Part shown: positions 12,036 through 26,284 of the stretch, piece after piece
Numbering within the stretch: the stretch's first letter is position 1
Layout of the letters: every line of letters begins with the position of its first letter
Assembly (NCBI GenBank): GCA_013399875.1
Contig: VXAZ01000560.1
Location: 1,337,521-1,401,520 of the forward strand
DNA: 64,000 bases
DNA from: Gymnorhina tibicen
Taxonomy: Eukaryota; Chordata; Aves; Passeriformes; Artamidae
Direction of reading: 5' to 3'
The notes under the pieces: generated by a model
The model's input: only the letters and a program-made list of their open reading frames with translations
Databases searched by the model: none
Told to the model about the DNA's origin: nothing
Made by a program: the position numbers and the translations under genes

Positions 12036-15000
12036 CTGGCAAGAATGATTGATAAGTGCAATTTAATAATGCTAGGTCATGGAACGACAGCCTATGCATT
12101 GTGAAAGGGGGTGCAGAAGCAGCTAGACACACTTAAAGGACAAACGAAACGCAACACAACAGCAAGCTGAAAGCTCACTTTTATTGGTGGGGTTTTTTTT
12201 CAAGGCAGAAGCAGCCATGGTTTGCTCTGAGCCATGAGTACTAAAAGGCAGCCATATTTTTCTTATAAATCTGAAATATGGGTAAGATGCAGCTTATTAT
12301 TGCTACTGAAACCTACTCTGCTTTATTTTTAGAAATCTGTAATAGCTGGAGCATTTGGATTTTTACAGGTTTTTTATGAGTTCTGTCTTTCACTCCTTGG
12401 TTTAGTAGATTATTGCAAATGGATCTTTGAAATGTGCCGCACGACTCAAGGCACAACTAGAGAATGGAGTTCTCTGAGTTCAAACTCTTGCCTCCCCTCA
12501 CTCTCTTGACTTCAAAGGTACTTGGAAGTTATACGTTTATGTGGTTCCCTTTCGCTTTCAAATTTTTTTTTAAAGGGTGACTGGTATTTGTGTCTTGATA
12601 TTAGAAGCCCCGCACTGGAATTATTTCAGAGCTGTTACAACGCCCTTGAACTACATCAAAAGCTCCCAGCGAAAATCAGAGTTAAGTTGTCACTGGGTGC
12701 AACCTCTGCCACGGGCAGGAGGAAATGGTGCGGTGCTCATCTGGCTGGTTTGGTACACAGGGTGAGAATAACTCCTGTTGATGCCTTGTCAAGGCTGTGG
12801 CACTAAAGAAATTAATGGAATGGATATAGGGCAACAGGCTTTTAAAATCTGAGTCTTTTCCGTGCGTGGTGGATGCTTGGATGAAAGAATTTTACAGTAT
12901 ATAAATGAAAAGAATGCATGTTTGTCCCTACTAGACTGTATTTTTGCAGTTCTAGATGCATCTCGGTGTTCTGATTATCAGAACGTATCCTGAAAACTCC
13001 AAATTTCCAGTATATACAGACCATCAGGCATTCTGCATATCCGTAGGGATATAGCAAAACAAAGGTTGAGATTTCAGGTGGAAAAGCAAAGTATCAGGTA
13101 ATGTGCAAGTTGAACTTCCACTAGCAAAGTAATTTGATTTTATTTCCAACTCTGTATTTTATAGTATTTAATTGTTAAAAAGTAAAGAGAGAGGCCTGGA
13201 CAAGATCATCTCTGGGCTATATTATTAACTTTATATTTAATAAGACTGGTTTTATAGTCCCTGGGATGTTGATTGCAATATGCAGGAGCCTTCTTGTACT
13301 TTATACTCTGCACTGCTGGGTCTTAATGGTTTCAGTGAGGCTTTGGAGTTTATATTTCTGTAAGTTAAATAAAGTAAGGGAATGGTTTGAGTTCCAGTGT
13401 TGTACTTGCAGCTTTCTGCCTCGAAACTTGTTTGCTACAGGGTTTGCTGTTGTGGTGGCTTTTTCCTCACAGCAGGAAAGGTTACAGACTTAACCTTTTA
13501 AAAATCAAAGTTTAGAACTGACTATGGTGCAAGAAAAATATTGGGTTGGGGCTTTTTAAATTTTTTTTTTTTTTAATGTGGTCTTAAGGACTTTGCAGCA
13601 GGAACAAAAGCAAAGATTGGTTCAGTTCGGGGGGAAGAGAGAAAAGGAGATGGAGCTGAGGTGTTTCAATGAAATATTCCAGTGCAGCCTGCTGAATTTC
13701 TGCTGCAGTGGGATGTAACTTAGTCATGGAATGTCCACATTCAGGACAAGGACACTGAAAGGAATTATCGGTGCTGTTGACCCAGATTTCCCCATCGTGG
13801 GAGAACTGGGGATGGAAACACCGAAGGAGTGTCAGCCCCAGCCCTAAGTGCAAAACGTCATGGGCAGTCCAAGTGACTTTTAAGTACAGGGGAGGTCACA
13901 GGTTTTTTTTTTTTCCAATTTGCCAGCATGGGAGCTGCTCCGAGAGCAAGGCTGTGCAGCCCATGAGCAGGGATCCAGGTGGGACAGGAGTTACCTGAGC
14001 CCTGGGCAGGTGACAGAGGCCGGGGAAGGAGTGAGATCTCAACTCTATGGCTCAGCTGGCTCGGGAGCTCCCTGCTTGCCCTGGCTACAAACCCTCTTCA
14101 GGGTTATGGCAAAGATAATAAAGCTTCTAAAAAAAAACATGAAACAGCTTTTCTTTTACCCCTGTGTTAAAAAAAAACCCCTGCAGGACTCATCTCTAAA
14201 CCACAGCAGGGAGAAGGGGCAGAGGCAGTGGAATTTGGTTTAAAGCTGCAGCAATTTCGTGTGATTGTGTCCAAACACTGGAACTTGAGGAGCTACAAAG
14301 AAGCTGATGAATGACCTTGAGTGTGGCAATGCTGAGCAGTGTCATGTTCATATGGGGATGGGTTTTATAAGGTCGGGGCAGCGGCTTTCATGTGAAAATA
14401 GAGATTTTAATGTAACCCTGTGCAGGGAAATTGAGTAGAAAAACAAACTGAAGCGCTGATAATTGGTTGCTACTTTTGCTCTATTTGTTTATTATCGTTC
14501 TGATTGCCATTATTATCACAAGTTCGGTTCATTTATTTATTTTTTTCCCAGGGTATTTTGAAATGTATTGGTTTGGAACAGTCCAACTATACCATGTTTT
14601 TGTTTTGTTTGGGGTTTGTAATGACACATTTTATTTTGAGTGATCACATCCATCAGATCTCAAGAAAAAAATGGCTGCTTCCTAGTTCAGAAGAATATGC
14701 AAACAGGAGCTTAATTACATCACTTAATATTGACCAAGAGAAAGAAGAAGATGAGCTTGCCAGCTCATTTCCAAAGCATGTTTTGTCCTTTAAGAGGGGA
14801 GGGTATGACAGAAAGTTAGGCAGTGCAAAGCAATTAGCATCATTCACATTTTATGTTGCGCTAGCATGGTGCTCTAGCAGCAAAATTCAAACATTCTTTG
14901 AATGGGTTAATAAAAGAAGAAATACAGTCGGCATGCAAGAAAAAGGTTTCCAAGAACAAGCCAAAATATGTCCCATTCTTCTAAATTTATCACAGCCATG

Positions 15001-15297
15001 TCACATTATCCTTGAGACTGCCAGGAATGTCAATTTTTTTGCAATTTAAAAAAAATATCTCATTTAGCACCATATGTTTGGTTAATGTGCCTGATATATC
15101 CTGCGTATTCTTTAGTCCATCCATTTCTAATACTCATTTTCTTCTTCTTTTTTTTTTTCCTCCCCTTGCTAAGCCATATGTTACAATGCTGGTCATTCTA
15201 TCGAAGCTGAGAGTGAGGGAACTCTTGTGGTTTAATCACCCAGAAAAAACTTTGAATTCTACAAGTCTCACTGGGGTGAGCAGTCTCAGCACTTGAG

Positions 15298-15455
15298 CCA
15301 GTTGTAGGTGCCTGGTGCCTGTGAAAATCAGGCCACCTATGAGGTGCCACAGTGTATATTAACTATGAGGAAGGAACTAAAGGTAGATGGCTAAACGTTG
15401 AATTAGGTGTTTAATTTTTGGCACCCACGTTTGAGACTCTTGGCTAGTTTTAAGG
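15298..15455. repeat. Worn amniote repeat with ggtgcct motifs
   Basis: The stretch contains gtaggtgcctggtgcctgtg, aaaatcaggccacctatgag, aattaggtgtttaatttttg and gcacccacgtttgagactct. The spaced ggtgcct and gcaccca motifs form imperfect complements and resemble an old interspersed repeat common in reptiles. An insertion or heavy decay lies between the halves. Confidence 0.42.
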
Positions 15456-18400
15456 GTCTTCTGCTCCATACCTAATGAGTTTTAACACATTTAGCGGCCC
15501 CCAGTCCGCAGGGCCCCTCCTGTGCTGCTCAGGGATGCAGGAAATTAAAAAGTTCAGGCTGAAGGTAGCTCGGGCAGAGCTGGGGATGCATCCTGGGAGG
15601 AGGATGCTGCTGCCTTGCACGGCTTTCCTCAGCATTGGTCCCGGGAGCCAGCGATTACTGGCGACCACTGCACTGAAGACCAGATTTCAGCACTTCACAG
15701 GACCCCAAGGAAGGGGCAGTGCCAGCTCTAAGGACACCTCTGAGTCCCTGCTCTCCTCTCTCTGCTCTCTGGTGCAGGGCAGCAACAAATTACAATATCC
15801 CCCAGCCCGTCTCAGCTGCGCTGGCCGGTGAATAGGGAATGGAGCCAAGGATCCTCCCCGTTCCCTGCCTCTTTCTATCCATCTGCTCCGAGCAAGGAAT
15901 AAACAAGAACAGCCAGAACACAACGGCTGGGTAACCCAGGTGGGGGTTAAAAGTGTTCCTTACTATTCTGTGGGTAGGACTCTTGTCCAAATCACAGTCA
16001 CACCTGGCACTTTCAGGGAGCACAGCTTTCAGAATCCAGGTCTGAGTCTCCTCTGAATGTTATTTAAAATGCGAGAGAAGAAAATCAGACTTTTGTCTAT
16101 TTTCATCTTATGGCAGCTTTTAACTACAGAATAAATGGAGAAGTTAATTGCTAAATAAAAGAAGAAAATAAAGGGATTTGTGGCATGAAACGCAGATGGA
16201 AGCCTGAGTAGGTGTGTTACTTTAACTTACTGTACTTGTGTTCATGTGATTCTATATGTGTGCCAAACGTATATGGTCTGAGCCTGCTCCCATTAACACA
16301 AATCTGCTTTTGTCACTGGACAGAGGGAACCCGATCAAAGACCATGATGGTGCTAAATGGAACAAGATGTGTACTTTCGTATTTTTTTCCAAAAGGAAAT
16401 ATTAATTTGACATTGGTTTTTCAGCTGAGAAGAATTTTAATTGCAGTACACAATAAGCAGAAAATTCAGACAACAATAATCTTGAAACTGTTAGCAGCAT
16501 TATATTTCTATCAAGGAATCCGTGTGCCTTTTCAACATTAGAGCTTTCTGAATTTTCATTAATTTGGCATTTCCCTAAACACACAAGTTATTTTGTTCAT
16601 TCCACATCATGCATCACACCCTTCTGCTCAATGCATAATGCAAGCGCAAATGGGATCCTTGTCCTTGGGAGACTCTGGTTACTGGAGCCATTGGATGTTG
16701 AAGTCCCGCAGAAAGACTTTCCAAAACTCTGCACTTCGCAAACCTCCAGCCCAAGTTTAATCAGTGAGTGCACAGGAAAACTTCGTGTTCCTCATCTTCT
16801 AAGGGGCACTGGAGCACTGTGATGGGTTTAATTCCTCTACCTCCTTATGTTTGCCAGTACTAGAAACGCACCACATAAAGAGTCTTCCTTGAGTACAGCT
16901 AAAGGTCTTCAAATGTTCATGTATGAGGCTGATATATATTTAAATGGACCAGAAAATGATGCGTGAGGATTGAATGCACAAATCCTTCCCAGAACAAACA
17001 AGCATCTGCGAACCTCTTTTCCGTGTACCTGCCACGTGCCTTACTAAAAAATCAGGGTTAACTTCGATGGAGTGAACGGAGTCATGGCAAGGGGAGAACC
17101 ATCCCCCTTCTCTCCAAATCTGCACCTGTATATCCATCCAATTTCACCTGATTAATTATTGACATTATTCTACCTGCACGCATCTCACACAAAAACTCCA
17201 TCTCTCGTTAGCTACATTGCTAGACCAGCTCATATTCATCTCCAAAGACGACCTTTGGGTAATTACCCCAATATTCCCAGTAGCTCTCTGCCACTAGACT
17301 CTTGATGGAGATTTCATAACAAAAGCTATGAGTGAAACATGGTCTGGTTCCTCCTTCCCAAGGCACACAAGGAAAAGGAATCACGGAAGCTCAGGTATCA
17401 CCAGGTGGACCATGAACTCGACAACATGCAGAACAAACAGATGATGCAGAAAAACAAGTCGGCTGTTGAAGAAAAAAACTGATATATGGGAAGCATTTTT
17501 CAAGGAATTTTCATCCTTCTGTGTGAATTATTCCAGCAATTCCACTAAAATCAGTATCAACAGAAATGCTGATCAGCTGCTATATATATATTTTTTTTCT
17601 TCCTGGGGAATTCTTAATTTCAAGCTTCTTGAAATGTTGACGGCTACGCTCCTGCCAGTCACAGTAAGTCTGTTCTATTTAGTGCTGAGCAAACTTTGTC
17701 ATCAGCCGAGATACGATCACACTGACTGCCATCCATCAGTTTACTGTATTAATTGCTCCAGTATACACAAAATACAACACAGATGGAAATTTCACTCATC
17801 CTAATGAAGTGCTCTTTAGTTCCTACGTTCTGAATGGGTACTGGCTCCCCTGGTTGCAGCCGGAGTTACCATGATCACTGATTAACTACCTGCCAGCGGA
17901 GCACCTCGCTTCACAAGGCTAAATCCAGCTTAATAAACAGTGATTTTACAGAAGAAAAATGAAAGCTCCCCCTCTATCCACTTATCAAAGTGCTGCATAT
18001 GCATCACCAACACACACATCCAGTTTCCTCAGAACTCGACATCTGACAGATCATCAGGAAAACAGAGCTAATCTATCCGTACCCATCAACATCGTATCAT
18101 AGGTGACTGCCAGATACTTAAGAAGCCATCCAAAAGAAATGTCACAACTCTTTTTCAAGACACTACAAAAGAAATGTTCCAAATAAAATAAAGCAAATGC
18201 ACGTACAAGTAAATGAGCCAAAGAACTTAATAAAAAGAGATTGATTAAAATGAGGACCAGAATGTTCAAAAAGGACTGAGAGAGAGAGAGGTGCCAAAGG
18301 CGCATTAAATGGATTCAATGGCTTTAGGTTTTAAATGCTTTTGGACTCCTCAGCAATTTTTAGCCAAAAATGATAATTCAAGTTAGAATCAAAATTCTGA

Positions 18401-18886
18401 TGTCACTTAGGGAAAAAGAAGGTTGAAATTTCTCCTTTGCAAATGAGCACAGATCCATTTACGAAGGAGAAATATCAGTTTATAGTGATGGACAACCTTG
18501 CCTACAGAATTTTAAAGCCGAGCACTGCAATATTGACAATTATTTTAAAATCCTACCCCATGAAAGTCTGCCTGAATTGTTTGGTACAACGTTCTCATAG
18601 AATGTATTACCTTGTCTGTTTGTATCTGTGTTTACAGCATCATCTGGATTGTTTTAGATCACTTAAGTTAGGCTTCATTCCTGCTCTGCCACCCAAGCAG
18701 TTCTTTCAATAACTAATAAACTAGTACTCAACATCTTACCAATTTCTTCAAAACATACTTTCATGAGTTATATATTTAAAAACTTTAATGAGAAGAGCAA
18801 TAAACAGCAGGATAACAGTTCAATTTTCCCTTTGAGTTAATGTCAGCTCCGGCATCATTTTCCATTGTATAAATATATATTGCAAG

Positions 18887-18910
18887 AAAAAAAAAAAAAA
18901 AAAAAAAAAA
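18887..18910. repeat. Poly(A) tract, 24 A
   Basis: An uninterrupted run of 24 A bases follows tatatattgcaag in intron 6. There is no recognisable retroposed gene body to its left, so it is treated as a simple repeat. Confidence 0.95.
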
Positions 18911-20961
18911 GAAAAAGTTTCTAATGACGTCTTTAGACATCTCGTCTAAAATTCATGACTACATTTGTTTCATTTCAAATGCTACTTGAGAGTTTTTCAG
19001 CACACTTGGCAGATTAGATATAGCAGCAGGGACAAACTGCAGCCATCCATAGGAGAATATACCTTTATGTGGGTGCTTTGGGGATGGAACATCTATAGCT
19101 GCAAGGCAAAAAATGCCATCATAAATTTGGATGGCATTTACAAAGCCCTCTAAAAAGTCTTTGCATATGATTATAGCTGAGGTATGATATTTTTGCAAGT
19201 AAAAGACCCAGAATAGATTTATGTTTCAACTATATCTTCCTGAGATGCATATGGATCCCAAATTGCAAGTGATACTAAAGGGAATTTTAGCAACTGAAGA
19301 GGATGGAGTCAAATTTTTGGGGTTTTATTTATTTATTTAATTTTCTTAAAAATCATTTGCTCATTACTTGCATGTCATCGAACCATCATTGGCTACCCAG
19401 GCTATATATAACAGTGATGGCTGCTGAACGCCCCAGGCATGAGATGGAGATGGGTAAATATGCAGATTTTCTCGACTCGTGACCTCAGTTACTGCATGGT
19501 AATGTTTTCAAATGGCTTTTATGATGACAAGACTTAAGTTTGGTGCTAATATTGGTCTTGAAGATTTAATCGGTGTACACTGCCATTGAACATGTGTTTT
19601 AATTAATAAAAGAGCTGCGGTCAGGATTGAAAATAGCCCAGGTGATTTACCGCGGACTGTAAAGCCGCCTGATTTCTGCACAATTTGAGGTGAAGGGTTT
19701 ATGGGTTATTCCAAAGGAAGAAGGAGTTGCAAACTGAACTCGTGTGCATTGTGCCAAAGGATCTGTAATTTGGCAGGTCGAGAGTGCACTCACGGGACTG
19801 TCGTGTTTTGCTGCCCAGTGGTTCCTGGTGTTTTCACCCTCTGGCTGCCCGGGTTTGACAGTCACGGGACCGAGCGCTCCGGAACACCAGAAATAATTTG
19901 TAGCTGACCTACTGCTGCTGTGCTCCTTCCTGGGAGTGTCCATGGCCACTGGAATGGCACTGGGGACCTGCCACCAGCAGCTCCCAGGCAGAGAGGCTGA
20001 AACCGCTTCCCCGCAGGTGATGCCAGACAGGTGAGATCAGCCTCCCTCCTCTGCATTCCCGGTGGCTGCAGGGTCCCCCGAGGGAAGGCAGAGCACGGCG
20101 GTTTGGCTTTGGCATCGTTTCCAGGGGAGCCTGGATGGCCCTGCTGCCTGCAGGTCTGCTCCTGGGAGCTGCCCACCCACTGAGCGGGTGAAAACACACC
20201 CGGCAGAGAGGCAGAGGGCTCCCAGGGGAAACCCTCCCCGCAAATCCCATGGAAACAGGCACGGCAAGGGCAGAGGTGACATGTGAGTGCTCCCTCCAGC
20301 GCTGGCACTCTGGCAAAGTGCTTGGCATGAGCTTTGTCCTTACTACACACTGGAGAATCCACACCAGAGAAGGGGGGGGGGGACACACCTGGGACATCCC
20401 CCCCAACCAACACAAAAAAGTCTGTGCACCGAGAACAAGAGCATTGGCATTGTTTGAATAAGCACACCCACCATGAAGTGCTCCGCGGTGTTCGGGGTTT
20501 CTTAGATATCCTGATTTTATAAAAGAAAGTAAAAGAAGAAAAAAGAAACAAGGTGAGAGAGAACACTATCATATTTCGTAGCAAGCAGGATACTGTGTGA
20601 AATCTTGGCCCAGTGAAGTGATAAAGGGGAAGCTTTCAGTTTGCTTAAGGGAAAACTTACGAGCAAATAGAGAAATTACCAAAATACCACATTGCAGAAA
20701 ATGGGTGCATTTAGGTTCAATTAAGCTGTAAAAAGGAAAATGGCACTTTAGCTTACAAAAACCAAGGGACACAGGGAGCTATCAGAAGCAACTTTACAAG
20801 ATTTGTGTGCGTGAGGATGCTGCTTCACTGGACCAAGAAAGCTACAGTATGGGACAGGATTTTTCTTTTATCAGACAGTTTTGCTAGATAGCTTTGTCCA
20901 GCCTCAGAAACTGCTGCTCTGGCATTATGAAATAATCCTACATAACTTGATCTCGTGAGCT

Positions 20962-21085
20962 TAGGAACACAGAAAAATAGCCATGCCAGATCAGATTACA
21001 GGGATCCACCTAGTCCAGAATCCTCTCCCTGACAGTGGGAACTAATGGACGCCTAGAAAAGAGTAAAAGACCAGGGAAAGCACAC
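20962..21085 (-). mobile_element. Old CR1-type LINE 3' end, inverted
   Basis: The plus strand reads gaacacagaaaaatagccat, gccagatcagattacaggga and tccacctagtccagaatcct, followed by a gacagtggg motif. This is the complement of the old CR1 3' end that also forms the right part of the copy at 27.14-27.47 kb. The element therefore lies on the minus strand. Substitutions are many, so it is an old insertion. Confidence 0.7.
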
Positions 21086-21460
21086 AGTGATAATTCTCCA
21101 AAACACTCTCCCAGTGATTTGTGATTCAAGGACTTCTAGGACAAAGTTGATATCATGGTATTGAAGCTGCTCGAATCCAAATGCACAGATTTACACCCCG
21201 CCCTCCTCCCCTTTTTGTTTTTTTTTTTTGATTTCTACCCCCACGAGATTTCTACCAGTCACACAGAAAAGGTTTCACAGTTTGGTGCTGGCAAGTCCAG
21301 CGTTCTTGCCACTAACTCAGAATGAGCTAACAGCTTTCAAGCCCAATGATGTTCTGTGTATAAGAGCATCCAACACTTTTTCCTACGTAAAAAAAGTGAC
21401 ATGTGTGCTGAGGTGCTCAAAGTGTAAATACTTTGGGAGATTTGGTTTTTTTAAATCTTT

Positions 21461-21479
21461 AAAAAAAAAAAAAAAAAAA
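21461..21479. repeat. Poly(A) tract, 19 A
   Basis: A run of 19 A bases lies in intron 6. The sequence to its left shows no recognisable processed gene or SINE head. Confidence 0.93.
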
Positions 21480-21967
21480 GCAAGAATCTGGCTGTAAATT
21501 GATATTAACATTTTTCAGTATATGTGTAAAACACATGTTTCAGAAGAATAGAAGAGAGAAACTGTCACTCACTGGGAAGCTTTAGAGCTATCTGGCTCCC
21601 TGGGAAACTGCATGCAACTATTCTGGTGTCCAAGGGTTTGACCAGTGAGTTTCCTCTTCCTGCAAAGAATGAATGCAGAAGTAATAGAAAGTCTGAGGGG
21701 GAAGATTTTAGCAAATGGCTAAAGATAATCCTATTCTGCCCACTCCAGCAGGTAGGAAGCAGGTGGTGGTGGTGGAAGAAAAAGGGTGGGAGTGGAGAAA
21801 CGCTTCCGTGTCCCTCCCAGCAGCTGGCACAGGGAAGGGCAGGAGGCTGCACTCGGAGAGAGACCCAAAGCCTGGCAGCTCAGCCCAGTGAAATCCCTTT
21901 GTGTGTGCAGCGATGCCGACAGGTCACCCCAGTGCCAGCGCCGCCACACAATGCCAGCACGTTCTGC

Positions 21968-22060
21968 TCTGATTCTCCGGGGCCTGCCTGTGGCTCCCTT
22001 TCGGGACGGAGCGCGGCTCGCCGGCACTCGGGGACCGAAACTCGGCGCTCTGGGCTTTCA
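21968..22060. promoter_or_regulatory. Short CpG-dense patch in intron 6
   Basis: About 12 CpG occur within about 80 bases (gggacggagcgcggctcgcc, ggcactcggggaccgaaact, cggcgct). It stands out from an AT-rich flank that begins abruptly at about 22100. No exon is recognised. Confidence 0.4.
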
Positions 22061-22753
22061 CTGACACGGAAATCCCATATTCCCAGACAGGAACGCTGGC
22101 TTCTTCAGCATCCTGCTTAGTTTACTATCCGCTTTTCAGGGGGTGTTTTTAGAAAGTTTTAATTTTCTAATCGAAATCGGTGCCTACACGTGAATTTTTT
22201 ACTTCATTTATTAAAAGAATCGGTAAAAGCAGGGGTCTGAAAAAAAAAAAGCTTATGCTTAAAGATTTGATGGCATATTGACTTTGTAAGAGTCTACAGG
22301 CAGGAGTGATATATCAGGGAGTCCCTATAACTTTACTTAAAGCAAAAATTAGAAAGTGATCGAAAAGTTTTATAGAGGAGAGCAGAAACATAATTTTAAG
22401 CCTCTTAAAATTGCCTGAACTGTGAAATCAAGTAATGAACACTAGAAAAGGATCTGTCAGCTGGAATCAAAGCTTAGACTAGTCAGCATTTTCTTCCTAA
22501 ACCTTATTATGGCAAAGATTTTTCATCTCTGCACTCTGTTCAGCCCAACAAATAAACCGACTTGACCTCCACCTGTTACCCGGTGAAGTTTGCTGTCATC
22601 TCTGACTAAACCCTTTTCTTTCCCTTCAAAGCCCTCGGCACCACTGAGAAGGTGGGAAGACACAGCTGTGCACTGACTCAAATTGATACCAGCTCATAAC
22701 CAGACAGCGTTTCACAGTACAAATTACAAGCAACAGAGGAGAGAGGGGAAAGG

Positions 22754-22792
22754 AAAAAAAAAAAAAGAAAGAAAGAAAGAAAGAAAGAAAAA
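22754..22792. repeat. A-tract followed by GAAA microsatellite
   Basis: Thirteen A bases run into about six GAAA units. A T tract at 22887-22902 follows 95 bases later on the same strand, so the two could pair in single-stranded form. Confidence 0.95.
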
Positions 22793-23088
22793 TGTAGTGC
22801 CAATGAATTCTGGAAGGGGGCAACATTTTTAATCCATTTAACAATGAGATTTTTCATAAAAAGAAGTTCTTTTTATTTCCTTTTTCTTTTTTTTTTTTTT
22901 TTGTGTGTGATATTATGGACTAGCATTTGAGGCAAGAAACATTTTGCTTATGCCATAACAATGAACCTGGGCTAGCACCACAGAGGAAGGACTGGGGAAC
23001 ATAATGGAAGCTATTTGTGTTGCTTTCATATTTCATAAGTTGAATGCATTACACTGGCTCAAAGAGGTTCAGCTCCAACTGCAGGTAG

Positions 23089-23106
23089 GTTCCTAGACCT
23101 AGGAAC
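23089..23106. repeat. Near-palindrome, 8-bp perfect arms, 2-base centre
   Basis: GTTCCTAG, AC, CTAGGAAC. This is a compact dyad of the kind bound by dimeric factors, in intron 6. No function is known. Confidence 0.8.
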
Positions 23107-26100
23107 AAGTCGCAGCTGTATAAAGCAACACTGCTAAATAAAAAGAATTAAATATTATGGAACACAGAACAGCAAGAAATGTGTCATGAGGGAACCTGTG
23201 TAGCTGGGGCAGTCATTTCTTCAAATACATCATCGTGGCAAAACCATGTGAGAAGCTTTCTAATACAAAGACATATCAGGAAAAGCCATTTCATATAAAG
23301 TTGGACTTCTCTGGGTGATTAATGCTACGTTCAACAAAGGAGACAGTGTCTGTCTAATTACATTAAATACTTATCTTCTAGGGATTGGCAGGGTGTTTCT
23401 GCTCAATGTCACTTTTCATGACAATGTAATGATAGATCCGTTTACTTACCAGTGCCATTAGCAAAAATTGTACTGTTTTCTCAACTGCCCTCATATCACA
23501 AAAATATTTGATTAACATACTGCAGCTTATCTAATACTCTAAGCAACATATTCTGCATAGTTTTCTCTCTATTAAAAGAACAAGATTACGGCTTGTAAAA
23601 TTTTTATTGCACTCACACAGAAATAAATGAATAATGTGTGATAATAGTTCAAGGATCTTACTAGTTCACAGAACAGGTTTATTTGATTTAAAATATTAAC
23701 TTGTACTTAAAATATTAAGATTTTGGGGGAAACAAGCAAATAAACAAAGTCAGTACTCTGAGGCACTACTTCCCATCCAGGCTTTAGTTATTATTTCCTT
23801 TTCATTTCAGCACATCTTTTGAAACTTTTAATACCTTAGGGGTAAAAAAAAAAAAAAAGGAAAAAAAGCCTTCATTCCTTTGCTGAAAAATAGATATGGC
23901 CATCTCCCAAGTCTTTAGAATTCACCACATCGTGAACTGACTCTTCGGAGTCATGCTACTGTGCCAACATCCAGCAAACAATAACCCTCTGGAAGAATGT
24001 ACCCAGCCAAGGCAGTTTATATAGTAACAAGATAATTTCATAAACTTATATTGAAGAGCAAGGCTGTGATGTAACATTCTAGCAGTATATATCAGCTACC
24101 TGATATTTACTAACAAGGTTAAACTCCTATCTGTTTGTCTCAGCACTCTTCATAATTCACTTTTTAATGGATGGACAGGAAAAGTCAGCAGTGTATGGCA
24201 CAGATCATTTCTGAAATAGGACAAGACAGCTTATGGCAGTAGCTGCTCCAGAACACCCTCCCTGTTCCCACACAATCACATCAAGCCTAGACTTTGCAAC
24301 TGCAGCGCTTCAGATCTACTCATAAACCCTTTAGGGGTGGCTATTCTATTTCCAAGTAAACCAGTAAATTTGAAAAACAAAGAATCCTGAGGAGAAAGCG
24401 TCACTGTCAACTGGTGCCACGTACAGTTCCCAGCTCTTTGGGATGGCGTTCCTGGGCAGGAGGAGGCACGTGGGAGCTGCCTTCCTTCCGTGAGGACTTA
24501 GGACATCAACCCCATTTTGTTACAGCTCCTCCCGCTGCCGTGAAATGGCAGCAAGGACGCACCAAAAACGGCTCGTACGAGGCATAAACCCACACAGCGA
24601 TGCAGAATCAACCAAAACTGCCTTAAAATCCCTTGCAAGTGACTCTTGCAGCGAGAGGATGACACCACAGCCAACTGCCACATGCGACTCTCCAAATTAA
24701 TAATGGATTTAGGATATTCATTCCCTGAGCTGCGAGGGTTCGGGGTGTGTCTGCAATTATCGAGATATAAGTCTGACACACATTATCCTTCTATCAATGT
24801 CATTTCCCTTAGTAGCCAACAGATTATCAGCAGCTTTGTGATATTCCAGGTGTCAAAGAAGAATTAAAACCACAACAATTGCACAAACAAAGGGACAAAA
24901 GATGGGATACGTGTTTCTGAGCCCTGCATATCAATTTAATATGTGCAGCTGACAATGATGCAAATGTCCTCGGGAGAGAGGCAGCAAGATCCGTGCCCAA
25001 ACATACACACACCACTGTCAGCAAGATGGCAGGGAACAGAAGCAGTAGGATTCCCAGCCCAGGACACATGCCTCAGCAGGCAGAGCAACCCAACGAAACA
25101 ATCCTCTGGTTGGGGAGAATTTTGGAAGCACCTGATATGGAAAAGGGCCCTAAACAAGCCAGATGGTACTTTTAGCTGGCAGCAGAAAGTAGGAGACAGC
25201 CAAAAACATTACAGCATTTCCCCAAGAGGCCAGCAAATCGATTTTTAACCATTTTTTTTTTTTTAAGTGACGCTATGAATATGAAAAATAATGTTTCGAT
25301 GCCTTTTTAAATCGCTAATTTTATGAATAATACACTTACGGAGGACACAACTGGAAGAGAGGAGAAAGCAATGGATTTTGACTTTCCCAGGGTGGTTGTA
25401 TATTGACATCAAGTTCCTATTCAGTCACTGCCACTGTGTACTCAGAATTAAGTGTCAGTTTTTGTTCTGGGTTTTCCACATAACATTAAAGAGAAAAATC
25501 CAGCAAAAAAGTAGAGAAATAGCACTGTAAAATCACAATAGCACAACAGTTCACAGGGCATGGGAGAAATGTGGTTTGTAAGCTTGCTTTGTCCTCCTAA
25601 AACCTTCCCCCCCCCAAATTAATGGGTTTCTAGATGATCATTTTTTTAACAGAGGACAAACAATTTCTTTAATACTTAGAAGGTACCATTTGGCAGGGGA
25701 TTTGCATAAGAAATGCAGCTGTTTGGGGGAATCTTTTAATTTTTAAAACCTCCAAGCAGCCCGAATTTGCAATTCTGCCTGGATGGCGGGGGTGTTTTCA
25801 GGGATCAGTCTGATGTCAGAATGTCGAACCTTCCCCCTGACAGAAGCAGCTCCTTGCAGGGCACGTTTGGGTTTTCACTCAGGGGTGTGAGAACCAGAGG
25901 CGGGTTGTAAGGGCCGAAAGGGCAGAGTGAGGCAGAGGGGTCATGAACCAGGTGGGAACGAGCATCACCCTCTGACTTGAAGCTGCACCTCACACGCAGG
26001 ATTGGCCATGCCCCGGGGCAGAGGCAGGATGATGCTTTACTTCCATTTGCTGTTATTTTGGGTAAAAGTAAAAGCAAGGCCTAAGACAGGGTTAAGTCTG

Positions 26101-26268
26101 GACCACATCCAAAGTGCTTTCTCCTGTTCAGAGCAAAGGTAGTGCATTAGTGTGCTGCATCATGGATAATACTCCTGGAGACAAACGTGGGCTGCTGCAA
26201 TAAAACGCTAAATGCAAAGGATGATAATCCATACATTTATATTTTTCAAATCTCGTTGATTGTAAATC

Positions 26269-26284
26269 TTTTTTTTTTTTTTTT
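26269..26284. repeat. Poly(T) tract, 16 T
   Basis: A run of 16 T bases in intron 6, which reads as A on the NFIA sense strand. Confidence 0.93.

Noticed and set aside
14504..15049. Plus-strand open frame of 181 codons
   Set aside because: It is AT-rich and hydrophobic at the start because of T-rich DNA, with no family resemblance.
18887..18910. Poly(A) tail of a processed pseudogene
   Set aside because: No coding or RNA-gene-like sequence and no target-site duplication were seen to the left.
19862..20584. Minus-strand open frame of 240 codons
   Set aside because: It lies in a GC-rich stretch where stop codons are scarce. The protein is low in recognisable domains, overlapping frames are also open, and no splice or family evidence supports it.
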